NCBI GenBank assembly: GCA_963731035.1
Contig: CAVSUY010000028.1
Span: forward strand, 172,729 to 236,728
DNA: 64,000 bases
Origin: JAANXG01 sp963731035
GTDB lineage: Bacteria; Pseudomonadota; Gammaproteobacteria; Arenicellales; JAANXG01
Reading direction: 5' to 3'
This document shows positions 7,511-17,543 of this stretch, piece after piece. The position numbers and the translations under genes were made by a program. How positions within the stretch are numbered: the first letter of the stretch is position 1; each line of letters begins with the position of its first letter. Under the pieces are notes generated by a model. It searched no databases. It was not told the origin of the DNA and worked only from the letters and a program-made list of their open reading frames with translations.

Positions 7511-7797
7511 TCACCGACGTTTCCTCTCCGAGACCGGCCGCCATCCTTGCTCTTCTGCCCATTCCACTAAATCTTCGAAAGTGATGAAGGTGTCGCACTT
7601 TTGGCCAGGTACCCCTTCTAGCGTGTCACACAAAAAGTAGGCCTCACAACATCCCAACGTACTCGGGTAATTGCGTAGCTTCCCCAAGCGTCTCCCTTTA
7701 TTTCAAGGCCCTTGTATGGCGGAAAGGGGAGCTCAATGTCGCGAAAAAACATGCGGCCATCGTTCTTCGCCTCATCTGTCCAGACAAAACAAAACAA
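7511..7797 (-). pseudogene. Frameshifted cassette gene, unknown family
   Basis: Two adjoining minus-strand frames read like one protein. The first gives VWTDEAKNDGRMFFRDIELP, PYKGLEIKGDAWG and RVRWDV. The second resumes as EAYFLCDTLEGVPG, then TFITFEDLVEWAEEQGWRPV, and stops at 7511 against the attC core. A single-base shift near 7645 separates them. No good start is seen; TTG at 7797 and ATG at 7752 are candidates. About 95 aa if intact. Confidence 0.55.
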
Positions 7798-7880
7798 GGA
7801 GTGAGTCGATACCGGCTATTGCCCGAGCGTACCCTTCCCGGTTCTCGCGTTTCCCGGCGAACCGGTTGTGGCGGCCTGGT

Positions 7881-7898
7881 CCCCGTTTTGAGACGGGG
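7881..7898 (-). terminator. Hairpin downstream of dodecin
   Basis: CCCCGT (7881-7886) and ACGGGG (7893-7898) form a perfect stem with a 6-nt loop, about 22 nt past the dodecin stop. There is no T run, so termination is only suggested. Confidence 0.35.
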
Positions 7899-7919
7899 CT
7901 CAAGACCGGGCTATCGGAC

Positions 7920-8120
7920 CTAATCGAGGACGAATGTGACCTTGAGGTCGACGCGATACTCGGTAATCTTGTTCCCGTCCACGACGACCTGCTGCTCCTT
8001 GACCCAGGCGCCCTTGATGTGGTGGACGCTCTCGCCGGCGGTCTGAATTCCCTGGGCGATGGCATCCTCGAAGCTCTTGGTGGAGTTGGCGCTGATCTCG
8101 ATGACTTTCGCTAGTGACAT
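7920..8120 (-). CDS. Dodecin family flavin-binding protein
   Basis: 66 aa. MSLAKVIEISANSTKSFEDA, then SVHHIKGAWVKEQ (with the flavin-stacking Trp) and EYRVDLKVTFVLD match dodecin across its full usual length. Dodecins form dodecameric shells that bind FMN/FAD or CoA and act as flavin storage or scavengers in the cytoplasm. The ATG at 8120 has GGGGAGA five nt upstream. Monocistronic. Confidence 0.93.
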   Translation of the reverse strand: MSLAKVIEISANSTKSFEDAIAQGIQTAGESVHHIKGAWVKEQQVVVDGNKITEYRVDLKVTFVLD

Positions 8121-8249
8121 TTGGTATCTCCCCGCCGCAAAGGCGCGTGCGTCTTGAGGTGTAGCGCGACACCGTAGCAAGAAAGCTGAGGTGCGGAGTT
8201 AACCCAGGTCAACAAACCCACACAAAAACCCGGACACCGGTGCGTGCAT

Positions 8250-8386
8250 CCCGTACGAGGCGGGGCTTTGTGAGTGCTCCGTGGGAAAGACGGCCCATAT
8301 CGTGCCGCCCATTCCGCCCGTGTCGCCGCCGACGGATTCCCATTCTTCCGGATTCTCGGCGACATGGCGTCGAGGGTGATCACCAC
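8250..8386 (-). pseudogene. Degraded duplicate of the groEL 3' end and terminator
   Basis: On the minus strand this reads GTGATCACC..GACGCCATG, then GAGAATCCGGAAGAATGGGA, GGCGGAATGGGCGGCA, ..CACGGAGCACTCACAAAG and CCCCGCCTCGTACGGG. It aligns with the last 25 or so codons of groEL, its 3' spacer and the left part of its terminator (10700-10870), with several indels. The terminator stem is spoiled. The reading frame is broken, so no product is expected. It lies about 2.4 kb downstream of the real groEL end, in the same orientation. Confidence 0.8.
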
Positions 8387-8437
8387 ATGCCTCCATGGGG
8401 AAGTGCACCGAGGCGGTGCGACGAGTGCTCCTTCCTG

Positions 8438-8640
8438 TCAGCCGAAAGTAGCCTCCGGCAGCAGGGCCGAGACCACGTAGTTGGGCACGTCGACGACGTT
8501 GCTCACGCACAGGTCCACGGCGACGCTGCAGATCACGTAGGCCTGGTTACGCGTGAAGCCGTACTCCTGGAGGAGTTCCATCCTGGTCTGCGTTGGACAC
8601 CATTCGAAGTCGAGCGGTGCGGGTTTGGTCTTTCTCGCCT
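8438..8640 (-). pseudogene. 3' remnant of an acetamidase/formamidase gene
   Basis: The minus-strand reading MELLQEYGFTRNQAYVICSV, continuing AVDLCVSNVVDVPNYVVSAL, matches the C-terminus of FmdA/AmdA amidohydrolases, where the equivalent segment ends VDVPN.LVTA. Only about 65 codons remain; upstream the frame is unrelated and runs into the divergent Gly-rich gene at 8741. The catalytic N-terminal domain is missing, so this is a relic. Confidence 0.65.
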
Positions 8641-8740
8641 TTGGTCCGCGATTTCGGTTCAAGGAGCAGAAAAGTCTGGTCCGGGGGGCAAGGCTCGATA
8701 TAAATTTGGGCTTTGAAAACACAATAATAAGAGAGTCTGC

Positions 8741-9614
8741 ATGGCGCACAAAACATCACGAAGAAGAGCATTGGCCGGCTTGGTCGCCACGGTTCCGGCG
8801 GCATGGGCGGCGCCGATCATAAAAACCGTCGTTCTTCCAGCGCACGCGCAGTTGTCTTCCGTTGGCCCTCCTTCCGGCTGTGTCGCCGAAGCGAGCTCGG
8901 GCAGCCGGGTTTTCACGTCCGACGACACGTTCTGCGTTCCTGAAGGCACCACCCAGGTGGTTGTCAGCGCCGAGGGCGGACCCGGGGGTAACGGTGGCAG
9001 CGGTACCGCTGGCGGCTCCGGTGGCACGGGCGGTCTCGGCGGGCTGGCCACCGGCACGATCGCCGTCACCGCGGGACAGATTCTCACCATCATCGTCGGT
9101 CACCGTGGGTTGAACGCAAGCGGCTTCGTCAGCGGCGCCGGGGGTGCTCCCGATGGCGGAAACGGCGGCAACAGCTCGGGGAACCAGCGAGCCGGCGGCG
9201 GTGGCGGCGGAGCGTCACGGGTTCAGTTAAGCGGGGCGGACCAGGTGGTCGCCGGTGGTGGGGGTGGCGGCGGCGGGTCCAACGGAAACGGTGCCAACGT
9301 TGGCGGCGACGGCGGGAGCGGAGACGGCAGCGATGGAACCGCCGGAGGCGGTACGTCTGGAGCGGCGGGAGGCCTTGGCGGCAGTCAAGCAGGGCCGAAC
9401 GGGCAGGATGCTTCCGTCGCAATAAACAATGGGGCTGGCGGTGGCGGTGGCGGTGGCGTCAACGGTGGAGGACGCGGCGAAGCTCGCGGCATGGTAACCA
9501 GACTTCGGCCAGGGCGGTGGCGGTGCCGGCGGCGGGTCAAGCCTGGCAGGACCGGGAGGGAGTGTCTCGACGCACGCGAACGCCGATGGCTCCGTGTCGA
9601 TCACCTGGTCCTGA
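8741..9614 (+). pseudogene. Frameshifted Tat-signal glycine-rich protein
   Basis: Starts with a twin-arginine-like signal (SRRRALAGLVATVPAAWA, then VVLPAHAQ), a pattern seen in many proteobacterial exported proteins. The mature part is extremely Gly-rich (GGPGGNGGSGTAGG and similar) with a carbohydrate-binding-like edge. In the original frame it runs past 9490 into basic nonsense. One base out of frame, 9498-9614 encodes DFGQGGGGAGGGSSLAG and SVSTHANADGSVSITWS then TGA, clearly the authentic C-terminus. A single indel near 9485-9500 therefore splits the gene. About 290 aa if repaired. Confidence 0.7.
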
Positions 9615-9707
9615 CGACTTATTCACAGCCGAATTTCGCTCCCGGTGCTCCCGGCTATCTCCTTCCCCGATCGTTATTGCCGAAAGATCCGGTACGACCC
9701 GGGACGG

Positions 9708-9827
9708 CCACCGCTGGTCGTTCCACGTCACCGTATCATCGGCGCCGACGGCTCACCGACCGGCTTCGGCGGTACATTCGAAACCAGGGTCTGGCTCCTG
9801 CGCCGCGACGGCGCGCTGATGGTTTGA
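9708..9827 (+). pseudogene. Duplicate 3' fragment of ogt, active-site Cys lost
   Basis: Forty codons reading PPLVVPRHRIIGADGS, then PTGFGG, ETRVWLLRRDGALMV and a stop. This aligns with the last 40 residues of Ogt at 4998-5117. The PCHR motif has become PRHR, so the methyl acceptor is gone. No upstream part is present. Same orientation as ogt, 4.7 kb away. Confidence 0.8.
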
Positions 9828-9925
9828 CGGACAGTCGCGTTATACTGTGGCTCGAGCATCGAGTTCCGTACGGTTGGATGTGGTTCCAGTGAACGTTGAA
9901 ACGAACGACAGCGGGAGATCTCCAG

Positions 9926-10354
9926 ATGGGCGACACTTATAAGGGCTCTTGTTTCTGTGGTGAAGTCGAGTTCGAAGCTGCCGGCGCGCCGGCGGCCATG
10001 GGGTATTGCCATTGCGCCGACTGCAAGGATTGGTCGGCCGCGCCGATCAATGCCTTCAGCCTCTGGAAGCCGGACAGCATTCGCATCACCAAGGGCGAGG
10101 GCAGCGTCGGAACCTACAACAAGACCGACAGCTCTTACCGCAAGTTCTGTAAAGTCTGCGGCGGTCATATCATGACCGATCACCCCGGCATGGGCCTGAT
10201 AGACGTCTATGCCGCCTTGTTGCAGGACTTCAACTACGAACCCGCGCTCCACGTGCACTATGGAAGCAAGATGATGTCCATCAAGGACGGGTTGCCGAAG
10301 TTCAAGGACCTGCCCGCCGATTTCGGCGGCTCGGGCGAGACTCTGCCCGACTAG
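9926..10354 (+). CDS. GFA family zinc-binding protein (CENP-V/GFA domain)
   Basis: 142 aa. The Cys ladder of the Mss4-like GFA fold is complete: GSCFCGEVEFEAAG, YCHCADCKDW and KFCKVCGGHI. These proteins are named after glutathione-dependent formaldehyde-activating enzyme, but most have no proven activity. The ATG at 9926 has GGGAGAT upstream and leaves the canonical short N-terminus; an in-frame ATG at 9896 is less likely. Confidence 0.9.
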   Translation: MGDTYKGSCFCGEVEFEAAGAPAAMGYCHCADCKDWSAAPINAFSLWKPDSIRITKGEGSVGTYNKTDSSYRKFCKVCGGHIMTDHPGMGLIDVYAALLQDFNYEPALHVHYGSKMMSIKDGLPKFKDLPADFGGSGETLPD

Positions 10355-10373
10355 CGTTCGCCGGTCGTTGTTT

Positions 10374-10665
10374 TCATTCGGGGGCTCCGGGGGTGCGCGC
10401 CGCCTCGACCAGCCCGGTCGAGATCTTCTCGTCCTTGTAGGGCGGGGGAGGCGCCACATTGATCCGAAATTCCGGCTCCTCGCCAGGACCAGACGCGGAT
10501 CCGCCGGGATATGTTCTTGAACTTTCGTTCTTCGTTGTCGAAAAAAGTCGTATCCAGATGATCCGCCACGCTGTCATACACCGACTGCGAGATGAGAACG
10601 CCGCCGGGATCGGACATGCCTTCGAGCCGCGCCGCGACGTTGACGCCGTCGCCGTAGATCTAGGG
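10374..10665 (-). pseudogene. C-terminal remnant of a class III adenylate/guanylate cyclase
   Basis: Minus-strand frame from an in-frame stop near 10663: YGDGVNVAARLEGMSDPGGV then LISQSVYDSVADHLD and RIRVWSW. This is the end of a class III cyclase catalytic domain (the GDGVNVAARLE motif). After WSW the sense continues in another frame (GEEPEFRINVAPPPPYKDEK) to a stop at 10374. The N-terminal part of the catalytic domain is absent. Truncated and frameshifted, so inactive. Confidence 0.8.
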
Positions 10666-10693
10666 TCGGTTGAGTCTGACCCCATGGCGTCAT

Positions 10694-10723
10694 AAAAAAA
10701 GCCCCGCACGAGGCGGGGCTTTC
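10694..10723 (-). terminator. Rho-independent terminator of groESL
   Basis: Minus-strand stem AGCCCCGC / GCGGGGCT (10700-10707 with 10713-10720) with a 5-nt loop, followed by a run of seven T. It lies about 35 nt past the groEL stop. Confidence 0.9.
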
Positions 10724-10757
10724 TTGACTGCTCCTTGGGAAGGGCAGGGAAGGATGG

Positions 10758-12407
<1,650 letters not shown>

Positions 12408-12425
12408 TGCTATGGTCTCCGATGT

Positions 12426-12713
12426 TTATTCGATGACGCCCATGATGTCGTCTTCACGCATCACGAGCAGTTCTTCGTTGCCGACCTTGACTTCGGTGCC
12501 GGAATACTTGCCGAACAGCACCTTGTCACCGGGTTTGACGTCCAGGCTGCGGACTTCGCCGTTGTCCTGGAACTTGCCGTTACCCACGGCGACTACTTCG
12601 CCCTGCATGGGCTTCTCGGCAGCGCTGTCGGGGATCACGATGCCGCCGGGCGTCGTCTTCTCTTCTTCGAGCCGGCGCACCAGTACGCGATCGTGTAAGG
12701 GACGGATGGACAT
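12426..12713 (-). CDS. groES: Co-chaperonin GroES (Hsp10)
   Basis: 95 aa. MSIRPLHDRVLVRRLEEEK, the mobile loop EEKTTPGGIVIPDSA and the DDIMGVIE end are standard. The ATG at 12713 has GAGGAGG nine nt upstream; an upstream in-frame start at 12731 would add MRRHTN and is not needed. Confidence 0.97.
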   Translation of the reverse strand: MSIRPLHDRVLVRRLEEEKTTPGGIVIPDSAAEKPMQGEVVAVGNGKFQDNGEVRSLDVKPGDKVLFGKYSGTEVKVGNEELLVMREDDIMGVIE

Positions 12714-12774
12714 GTTCGTATGCCTCCTCAATTGGAAGTGTTAACTAATTGAATTTACTAGAGTTTTGTGCTGC

Positions 12775-12801
12775 TTAGCACTCACCTAAGTTGAGTGCTA
12801 A
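12775..12801. promoter_or_regulatory. CIRCE operator (HrcA-binding)
   Basis: Perfect inverted repeat TTAGCACTC (12775-12783), nine-base spacer, GAGTGCTAA (12793-12801), which is the consensus CIRCE element. It overlaps the start region of the groESL promoter, so HrcA should repress the operon until heat shock. No hrcA gene is in the window. Confidence 0.96.
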
Positions 12802-12828
12802 TAATAGGGTCGAACTGTTCGATGTCAA
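12801..12828 (-). promoter_or_regulatory. Sigma-70 promoter of groESL
   Basis: On the minus strand TTGACA (12823-12828), 16-nt spacer, TATTAT (12801-12806). Both boxes are at or next to consensus, and the CIRCE follows immediately. No sigma-32 promoter is evident. Confidence 0.85.
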
Positions 12829-12953
12829 GGGGTGGGGGTTTAGATTTCTTTATGGGGGTGATCCGGGGGATTCGCCGGGCCCTTGATGGGTAATCGCGGC
12901 TGCACTGGGATCGTTCCTGACGATTCCAGCATTTCCTCCATCCATGGAGGTCC

Positions 12954-13025
12954 AAGCCGCTCCTACAATCCAAGGATTACCGCACTGCCGAACCCCCGAA
13001 TTGCAGGAGCGGCTTCAGCCGCGAT
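12954..13025. repeat. REP-like palindrome pair
   Basis: Inverted pair of the window's main dispersed repeat: AAGCCGCTCCTACAATCC (12954-) and ATTGCAGGAGCGGCTTCAGC (13000-). The flanking 12830-13035 holds no gene. Confidence 0.8.
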
Positions 13026-13035
13026 CCCCTCCTCT

Positions 13036-13500
13036 TCAATCGTCCACCCGGTGGTACTGCCCCTCCAGCGGCTTCCCGGGTCCCGGCGTTCCCGGCCCTG
13101 GCCCCGGTCCTGGCCCCCGTCCTCCGGGCCCCATGTGAATAATGGTGCCGTGGCGCATCATGTAGTTGATCACCGCCCGCCGGACCGGCGGCGTGAGGCA
13201 CAGAAAGCCGACGGTGTCCGTGAAAAAGCCGGGCGTGAGCAGCAACGCCCCCGCCAGCAGCAGGAACACGCCTTCGAACACCTCCATGGCGGGCAGCTCG
13301 CCGCGATCAAGCTGGGCGCGGATGCGGCCCAGGGCGGAGAACCCCTGGCGGCGCACCAGCCACGCCCCGAGGACGGCGGTGAACACTACCGCAAAAACCG
13401 TCCAGCCCACGCCGATGATGCCGCCCACCGTGAGAAGCAGGTAGATCTCGAACAGCGGGACCAGCAGAAAAATGAACAGCAGGGCGGGGCCTAGGCGCAT
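13036..13500 (-). CDS. fxsA: FxsA family membrane protein
   Basis: 154 aa. The FxsA core has about four hydrophobic segments, with PLFEIYLLLTVGGIIG, the REL-like GELPAMEVFEGVFLLLAG and LLTPGFFTDTVGFLCL. FxsA of E. coli suppresses F exclusion of phage T7; the general role is unknown. The tail is Gly/Pro-rich. The ATG overlaps the end of the upstream hydrolase gene, implying translational coupling. Confidence 0.92.
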   Translation of the reverse strand: MRLGPALLFIFLLVPLFEIYLLLTVGGIIGVGWTVFAVVFTAVLGAWLVRRQGFSALGRIRAQLDRGELPAMEVFEGVFLLLAGALLLTPGFFTDTVGFLCLTPPVRRAVINYMMRHGTIIHMGPGGRGPGPGPGPGTPGPGKPLEGQYHRVDD

Positions 13501-14303
13501 GTATTACTGACCTCGTTCCAAAGGGTTTCGGTTTGGCGGGCGATCGACTCGGTCCATCCGCTTAACCGATGGTCTCCCCCTTCGATGATTTCAAGCCCCT
13601 TGCCCCCGAAAGCGGGCGGGCATTCCAGGGCATCGAGCCAGTCCCGCGATTCCCGCCAGGGCAGCAGCTCGTCCCGGGTCCCGTGAATCACCCGTACCGG
13701 GCACGGCAGCCTGCCGGGTGGTGGGCCGTAGCGCAAGGCATCGGCGCAGAACCCGTAGTCGAGACGGTAACAGCCGCCGGAGTATAAATCGGGAAACCAC
13801 CGGTAGCCGCGAGACTGCCAGCGCGCCACCTCCGCCGGCCGCAGCTGCTCGCCGATGAAATGGTCCATGAACCGCAAAGCGGGTGCCACCAGGACCAGCC
13901 CCTCGATGCGGTGGCGACCCGAGGCCGCGGCATGGATCGCGATCAGGCCTCCCAGGCTGGAGCCGACCAGGATGCACGGCGGCTCGCCCAGTGCGGCGAT
14001 AACGCGATGCAGGTCGTCGATGGCGCCGCTGACGGTGAAGCGCCGGAACTGTCCGTCCGAGCCGCCGCATCCACGCTGGTCGAATCGGAGCCAGCCGAAG
14101 CCGTGCCGCCCTGCCATCTCTGACAGGGCCCTGGATTTCTCACCGTCGCAATGGGAGCGAAAGCCGTGTATGAACAGGCCGGTGCGGGACCCGGTTCCCG
14201 TTCGTCGAAGACCCCGCAAAACCTCGCCGTCCCGCGCCAGCCGCCAGTCCTGCTCGCCGGCCATGGGGCCTGCGGGCTCAGCCACGGGATTCCGACGAGG
14301 CAC
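13491..14303 (-). CDS. Alpha/beta hydrolase
   Basis: 270 aa from a GTG at 14303; an ATG at 14264 is an alternative. Core features: FIHGFRSHCDGEKS oxyanion region, nucleophile elbow GSSLGG, the acid region VIHGTRDELLPW and the final GGDHRLSGW with the catalytic His. This fits short peptidase/esterase-like YheT/RBBP9-like cytoplasmic hydrolases. The substrate is unknown. Confidence 0.85.
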   Translation of the reverse strand: MPRRNPVAEPAGPMAGEQDWRLARDGEVLRGLRRTGTGSRTGLFIHGFRSHCDGEKSRALSEMAGRHGFGWLRFDQRGCGGSDGQFRRFTVSGAIDDLHRVIAALGEPPCILVGSSLGGLIAIHAAASGRHRIEGLVLVAPALRFMDHFIGEQLRPAEVARWQSRGYRWFPDLYSGGCYRLDYGFCADALRYGPPPGRLPCPVRVIHGTRDELLPWRESRDWLDALECPPAFGGKGLEIIEGGDHRLSGWTESIARQTETLWNEVSNTCA

Positions 14304-14439
14304 GGGAGAAACTTTGAGGCCCGGGGTCCGTCATAGAGTCTATTAGAACCGCCGTGGAGGCTGCGCCGGGCGCCGTTCGCGCCGGTGCCGCGTGGACTAC
14401 AATGGGTGCGCGCGGGCAAGACGTCATTCCAGGGGCTTC

Positions 14440-16815
14440 ATGCAATTGATCGGGTTTCATAGTCGTCGTACCGGCCGTGTCCACTGCCGGGCGCTGCGGC
14501 TCGTCCTCATGGTGTCGGCGCTGGCGATGCTGGTCGGCGCTCCGGCGTGGGGGAGCCACCAAGGCGGCGACCAGGGAAACGACCAGGGAAGCCAGTCCCA
14601 GGACAGCCAGGCCGCGGGCCTTCAGAACGAGGCCGGGAACCAGGCCGGGACGCTGCTCGATCCCGACCAGGCATTCCGGTTCGAGGCGCAGATGGTGTCG
14701 CCCGATCTGTTGCAGGTCACCTGGCACATCGCCCCGGATTATTACATGTACCGGAAGAGCTTTTCCGTCGCGGCGACCAGCGACGACGTGGTTCTCGGCG
14801 CGCCGGATTTCCCGCCGGGCACGGTCAAGCACGACCAGAACTTCGGCGATGTGGAGATCTACAAGTCGGACGTCGTTTTCACGGTGCCGGTGAAGTCCGT
14901 GCCGGACGGCTCCCATGAGTTCACCCTGCGGGCCGTGGGCCAGGGATGCAACGAGCCGGTGGGTGTGTGCTTCCCGCCGGTGAGCAAGACCGCCACCGTG
15001 CAGCTGGCGGAGATGGAGCAGAGCGGCGGTGAATCTCTCATGAGCGGCGGCTCGGGCGGCGAGAGCACGCTGGACTCCCTCAAGGCGATGCTCGGCGTCG
15101 GCTCCGGTTCCGACGATTCGCCGTTCCTCCGCGCCGACCAGGCGTTCCAGTCGAGGCTCACGCCTCTCGGCCCCGAGACGCTGGTGGCGCGCTTCTCCAT
15201 CCATCCCGGCTACTACCTATACAAGGACAAGATCACCGTCACCAGCGGCGATCCCGGGGTCAGGATCACCGATGTGCAGCTGCCTGACGGGAGGAAGAAG
15301 AGGGACAAGTATTTCGGCGACATCCGGGCCTTCTACAACAGCTTCGACGCGCGGATCGGACTGCAGCGGGATGCCCGGCAGGCACGGCAGGTCTCCTTGA
15401 CTTTGAAGTACCAGGGTTGCGCGGAGCGGGGCATCTGCTACCCGCCCATAGAGAAGACCCTGACGGTGAGCCTGCCCGGCGTCTCCGAGGCCGAGGCGGC
15501 AACCGGCTCGGCACCGCCGGGGTCCGGAGGAACACCGATGCAGACCGGCGCGTGGACGGTGCTGCTGGCTTTCGTCTCGGGCCTGCTGCTTACCTTCACG
15601 CCCTGCGTGCTTCCGATGATCCCGATCCTGGCCGGGATCATCGTCGGTCAGGGCAACGACATGACCCGGCTGCGCGCCGGCGGGTTGGCGTCCGTCTACG
15701 TGCTGGGCACCGCAGTCACCTACACCGCCGTCGGTGTCGTCGCGGGGCTCACCGGGGACCAGTTGCAGGCGTATTTCCAGAACGCGTGGGCGATCGGCTT
15801 CATCGCCGCGCTGCTGGTGTTCATGGCCTTGTCCATGTTCGGCCTGTACGAGTTGAAAATGCCCTCGGCCATCCAGAGCCGCATGCAGCACCACGCGGCA
15901 GGCTTGAAAGCCGGCGCCGTCGGCGGCGTGTTCTTCATGGGCATCCTGTCGGCGCTGATCGTGGGGGCCTGCGTGTCGCCCGTGTTGATCTCGGTCCTGG
16001 GCCTGGCGATCAAGGGCGGCGACCCGGTGCTGGGCGGGGCGATCATGTTCGCCATGGCCCTTGGCATGGGCCTGGTGCTGATCGTGCTCGGCTTCGGGTT
16101 CGGTTACGTGCTCCCCAAGACCGGGGCCTGGATGGAAACGGTCAAGCATGTTTTCGGCCTGATGCTGCTCGCGGTTGCCATATACCTGCTCGGCGCCGTG
16201 CCGTGGGTGCCGGTCATGTACCTGTGGGCCGTGCTGCTGGTGGGCACCGCCGTCTACCTGGTGGCGTCGGCAAGGCGCCGCGGAAGCACTGCCTGGAACT
16301 GGGCGGGGCAGACCGCCTCGGTGCTGCTGGTGGCCTGGGGCGTGCTGGCGGTGATCGGCGGAATCCGCGGCGGCCGGGACATACTGCAGCCGGTGAGTTA
16401 CCAGGATCTGTTCGGGGCATCCGCCGAGGAAGCGGCCGCGCACGTCGAGTTTCAGCGGGTATCGAGCCCCGAGTCCCTGGCGCGCCTGATGCGCGATGCG
16501 AAGGCAGAGGGCAAGCCGGTCATGATCGACTACTACGCCGACTGGTGCGTGGACTGCCTGCGCATGGAAAAATCCACGTTCGCGGTCCCCAGGGTCGCCC
16601 GTGCACTGAACGACGAGTTCGTTCTGATCCAGGTCGACGTTACCGACCCCAAGGATCCCGGCACCCGTGCCATTAAGCGGAACCACGACATATACGGCCC
16701 GCCGGCGATGCTGTTCTTCGACAAGGACGGGAAGGAGATCCGGTCCTTACGCCGCTACGGTTATATGGACAGCCGCCAGTTCATGCAGCACATCGCGCCC
16801 CTCCGGGAGGGATAG
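14440..16815 (+). CDS. dsbD: Thiol:disulfide interchange protein DsbD with duplicated N-terminal domain
   Basis: About 791 aa, some 200 longer than usual. A signal peptide is followed by a Gln/Asn/Gly-rich linker, then two tandem periplasmic DsbD-alpha domains: the first with YYMYRKSF and CNEPVGVCFPP (about 75-200), the second with YYLYKDKI and CAERGICYPP (about 230-350). Then comes an eight-helix membrane domain with FTPCVLPMIP and GACVSPVLIS, and a C-terminal periplasmic thioredoxin-like domain with DWCVDC. It carries electrons from cytoplasmic thioredoxin to periplasmic partners. The ATG at 14440 is chosen because the signal peptide starts there. The TlpA-like gene follows by 5 nt. Confidence 0.95.
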   Translation: MQLIGFHSRRTGRVHCRALRLVLMVSALAMLVGAPAWGSHQGGDQGNDQGSQSQDSQAAGLQNEAGNQAGTLLDPDQAFRFEAQMVSPDLLQVTWHIAPDYYMYRKSFSVAATSDDVVLGAPDFPPGTVKHDQNFGDVEIYKSDVVFTVPVKSVPDGSHEFTLRAVGQGCNEPVGVCFPPVSKTATVQLAEMEQSGGESLMSGGSGGESTLDSLKAMLGVGSGSDDSPFLRADQAFQSRLTPLGPETLVARFSIHPGYYLYKDKITVTSGDPGVRITDVQLPDGRKKRDKYFGDIRAFYNSFDARIGLQRDARQARQVSLTLKYQGCAERGICYPPIEKTLTVSLPGVSEAEAATGSAPPGSGGTPMQTGAWTVLLAFVSGLLLTFTPCVLPMIPILAGIIVGQGNDMTRLRAGGLASVYVLGTAVTYTAVGVVAGLTGDQLQAYFQNAWAIGFIAALLVFMALSMFGLYELKMPSAIQSRMQHHAAGLKAGAVGGVFFMGILSALIVGACVSPVLISVLGLAIKGGDPVLGGAIMFAMALGMGLVLIVLGFGFGYVLPKTGAWMETVKHVFGLMLLAVAIYLLGAVPWVPVMYLWAVLLVGTAVYLVASARRRGSTAWNWAGQTASVLLVAWGVLAVIGGIRGGRDILQPVSYQDLFGASAEEAAAHVEFQRVSSPESLARLMRDAKAEGKPVMIDYYADWCVDCLRMEKSTFAVPRVARALNDEFVLIQVDVTDPKDPGTRAIKRNHDIYGPPAMLFFDKDGKEIRSLRRYGYMDSRQFMQHIAPLREG

Positions 16816-16820
16816 AAACA

Positions 16821-17345
<525 letters not shown>

Positions 17346-17357
<12 letters not shown>

Positions 17358-17417
17358 AGCCGCTCCTACGATCCGTGGTTTACCGCGGTGCTGATCCCCG
17401 GATCGTAGGAGCGACTT
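17346..17417. repeat. REP-like palindrome pair, overlapping gene end
   Basis: GATCGCGGCTGAAGCCGCTC at 17346 and an inverted partner GGATCGTAGGAGCGAC at 17400. The first copy provides the TGA of the upstream thioredoxin gene. Confidence 0.75.
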
Positions 17418-17543
17418 TCCCGTGCAGTCACGATAGAACAAAAAAGACGCGTTACGTCGGCCAACTTCGCCAAATATGGCGTCAACTGGACTTGATCCTG
17501 CCTTTACGGCAGACTGAAACATACACAATGAAGGCCTGCCCGT

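Larger units (their letters stand above)
5119..7797 (-). mobile_element. Integron cassette array lacking an integrase (CALIN)
   Basis: At least four small minus-strand genes plus one frameshifted gene are each followed by an imperfect palindrome bounded by core-site motifs RYYYAAC and GTTRRRY (sites annotated separately). Spacers are short, start codons sit close behind a core site, and the gene content (DUF805, VOC, GNAT, orphan secreted protein) is typical of chromosomal cassettes. No intI gene or convincing attI is visible within the window. The array begins right after ogt and ends before dodecin. Confidence 0.7.

Noticed and set aside
7800..7915. attI or a further attC upstream of the cassette array
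   Set aside because: Hairpins exist (for example CCGGTT..AACCGG) but no RYYYAAC/GTTRRRY pair with correct spacing was found.
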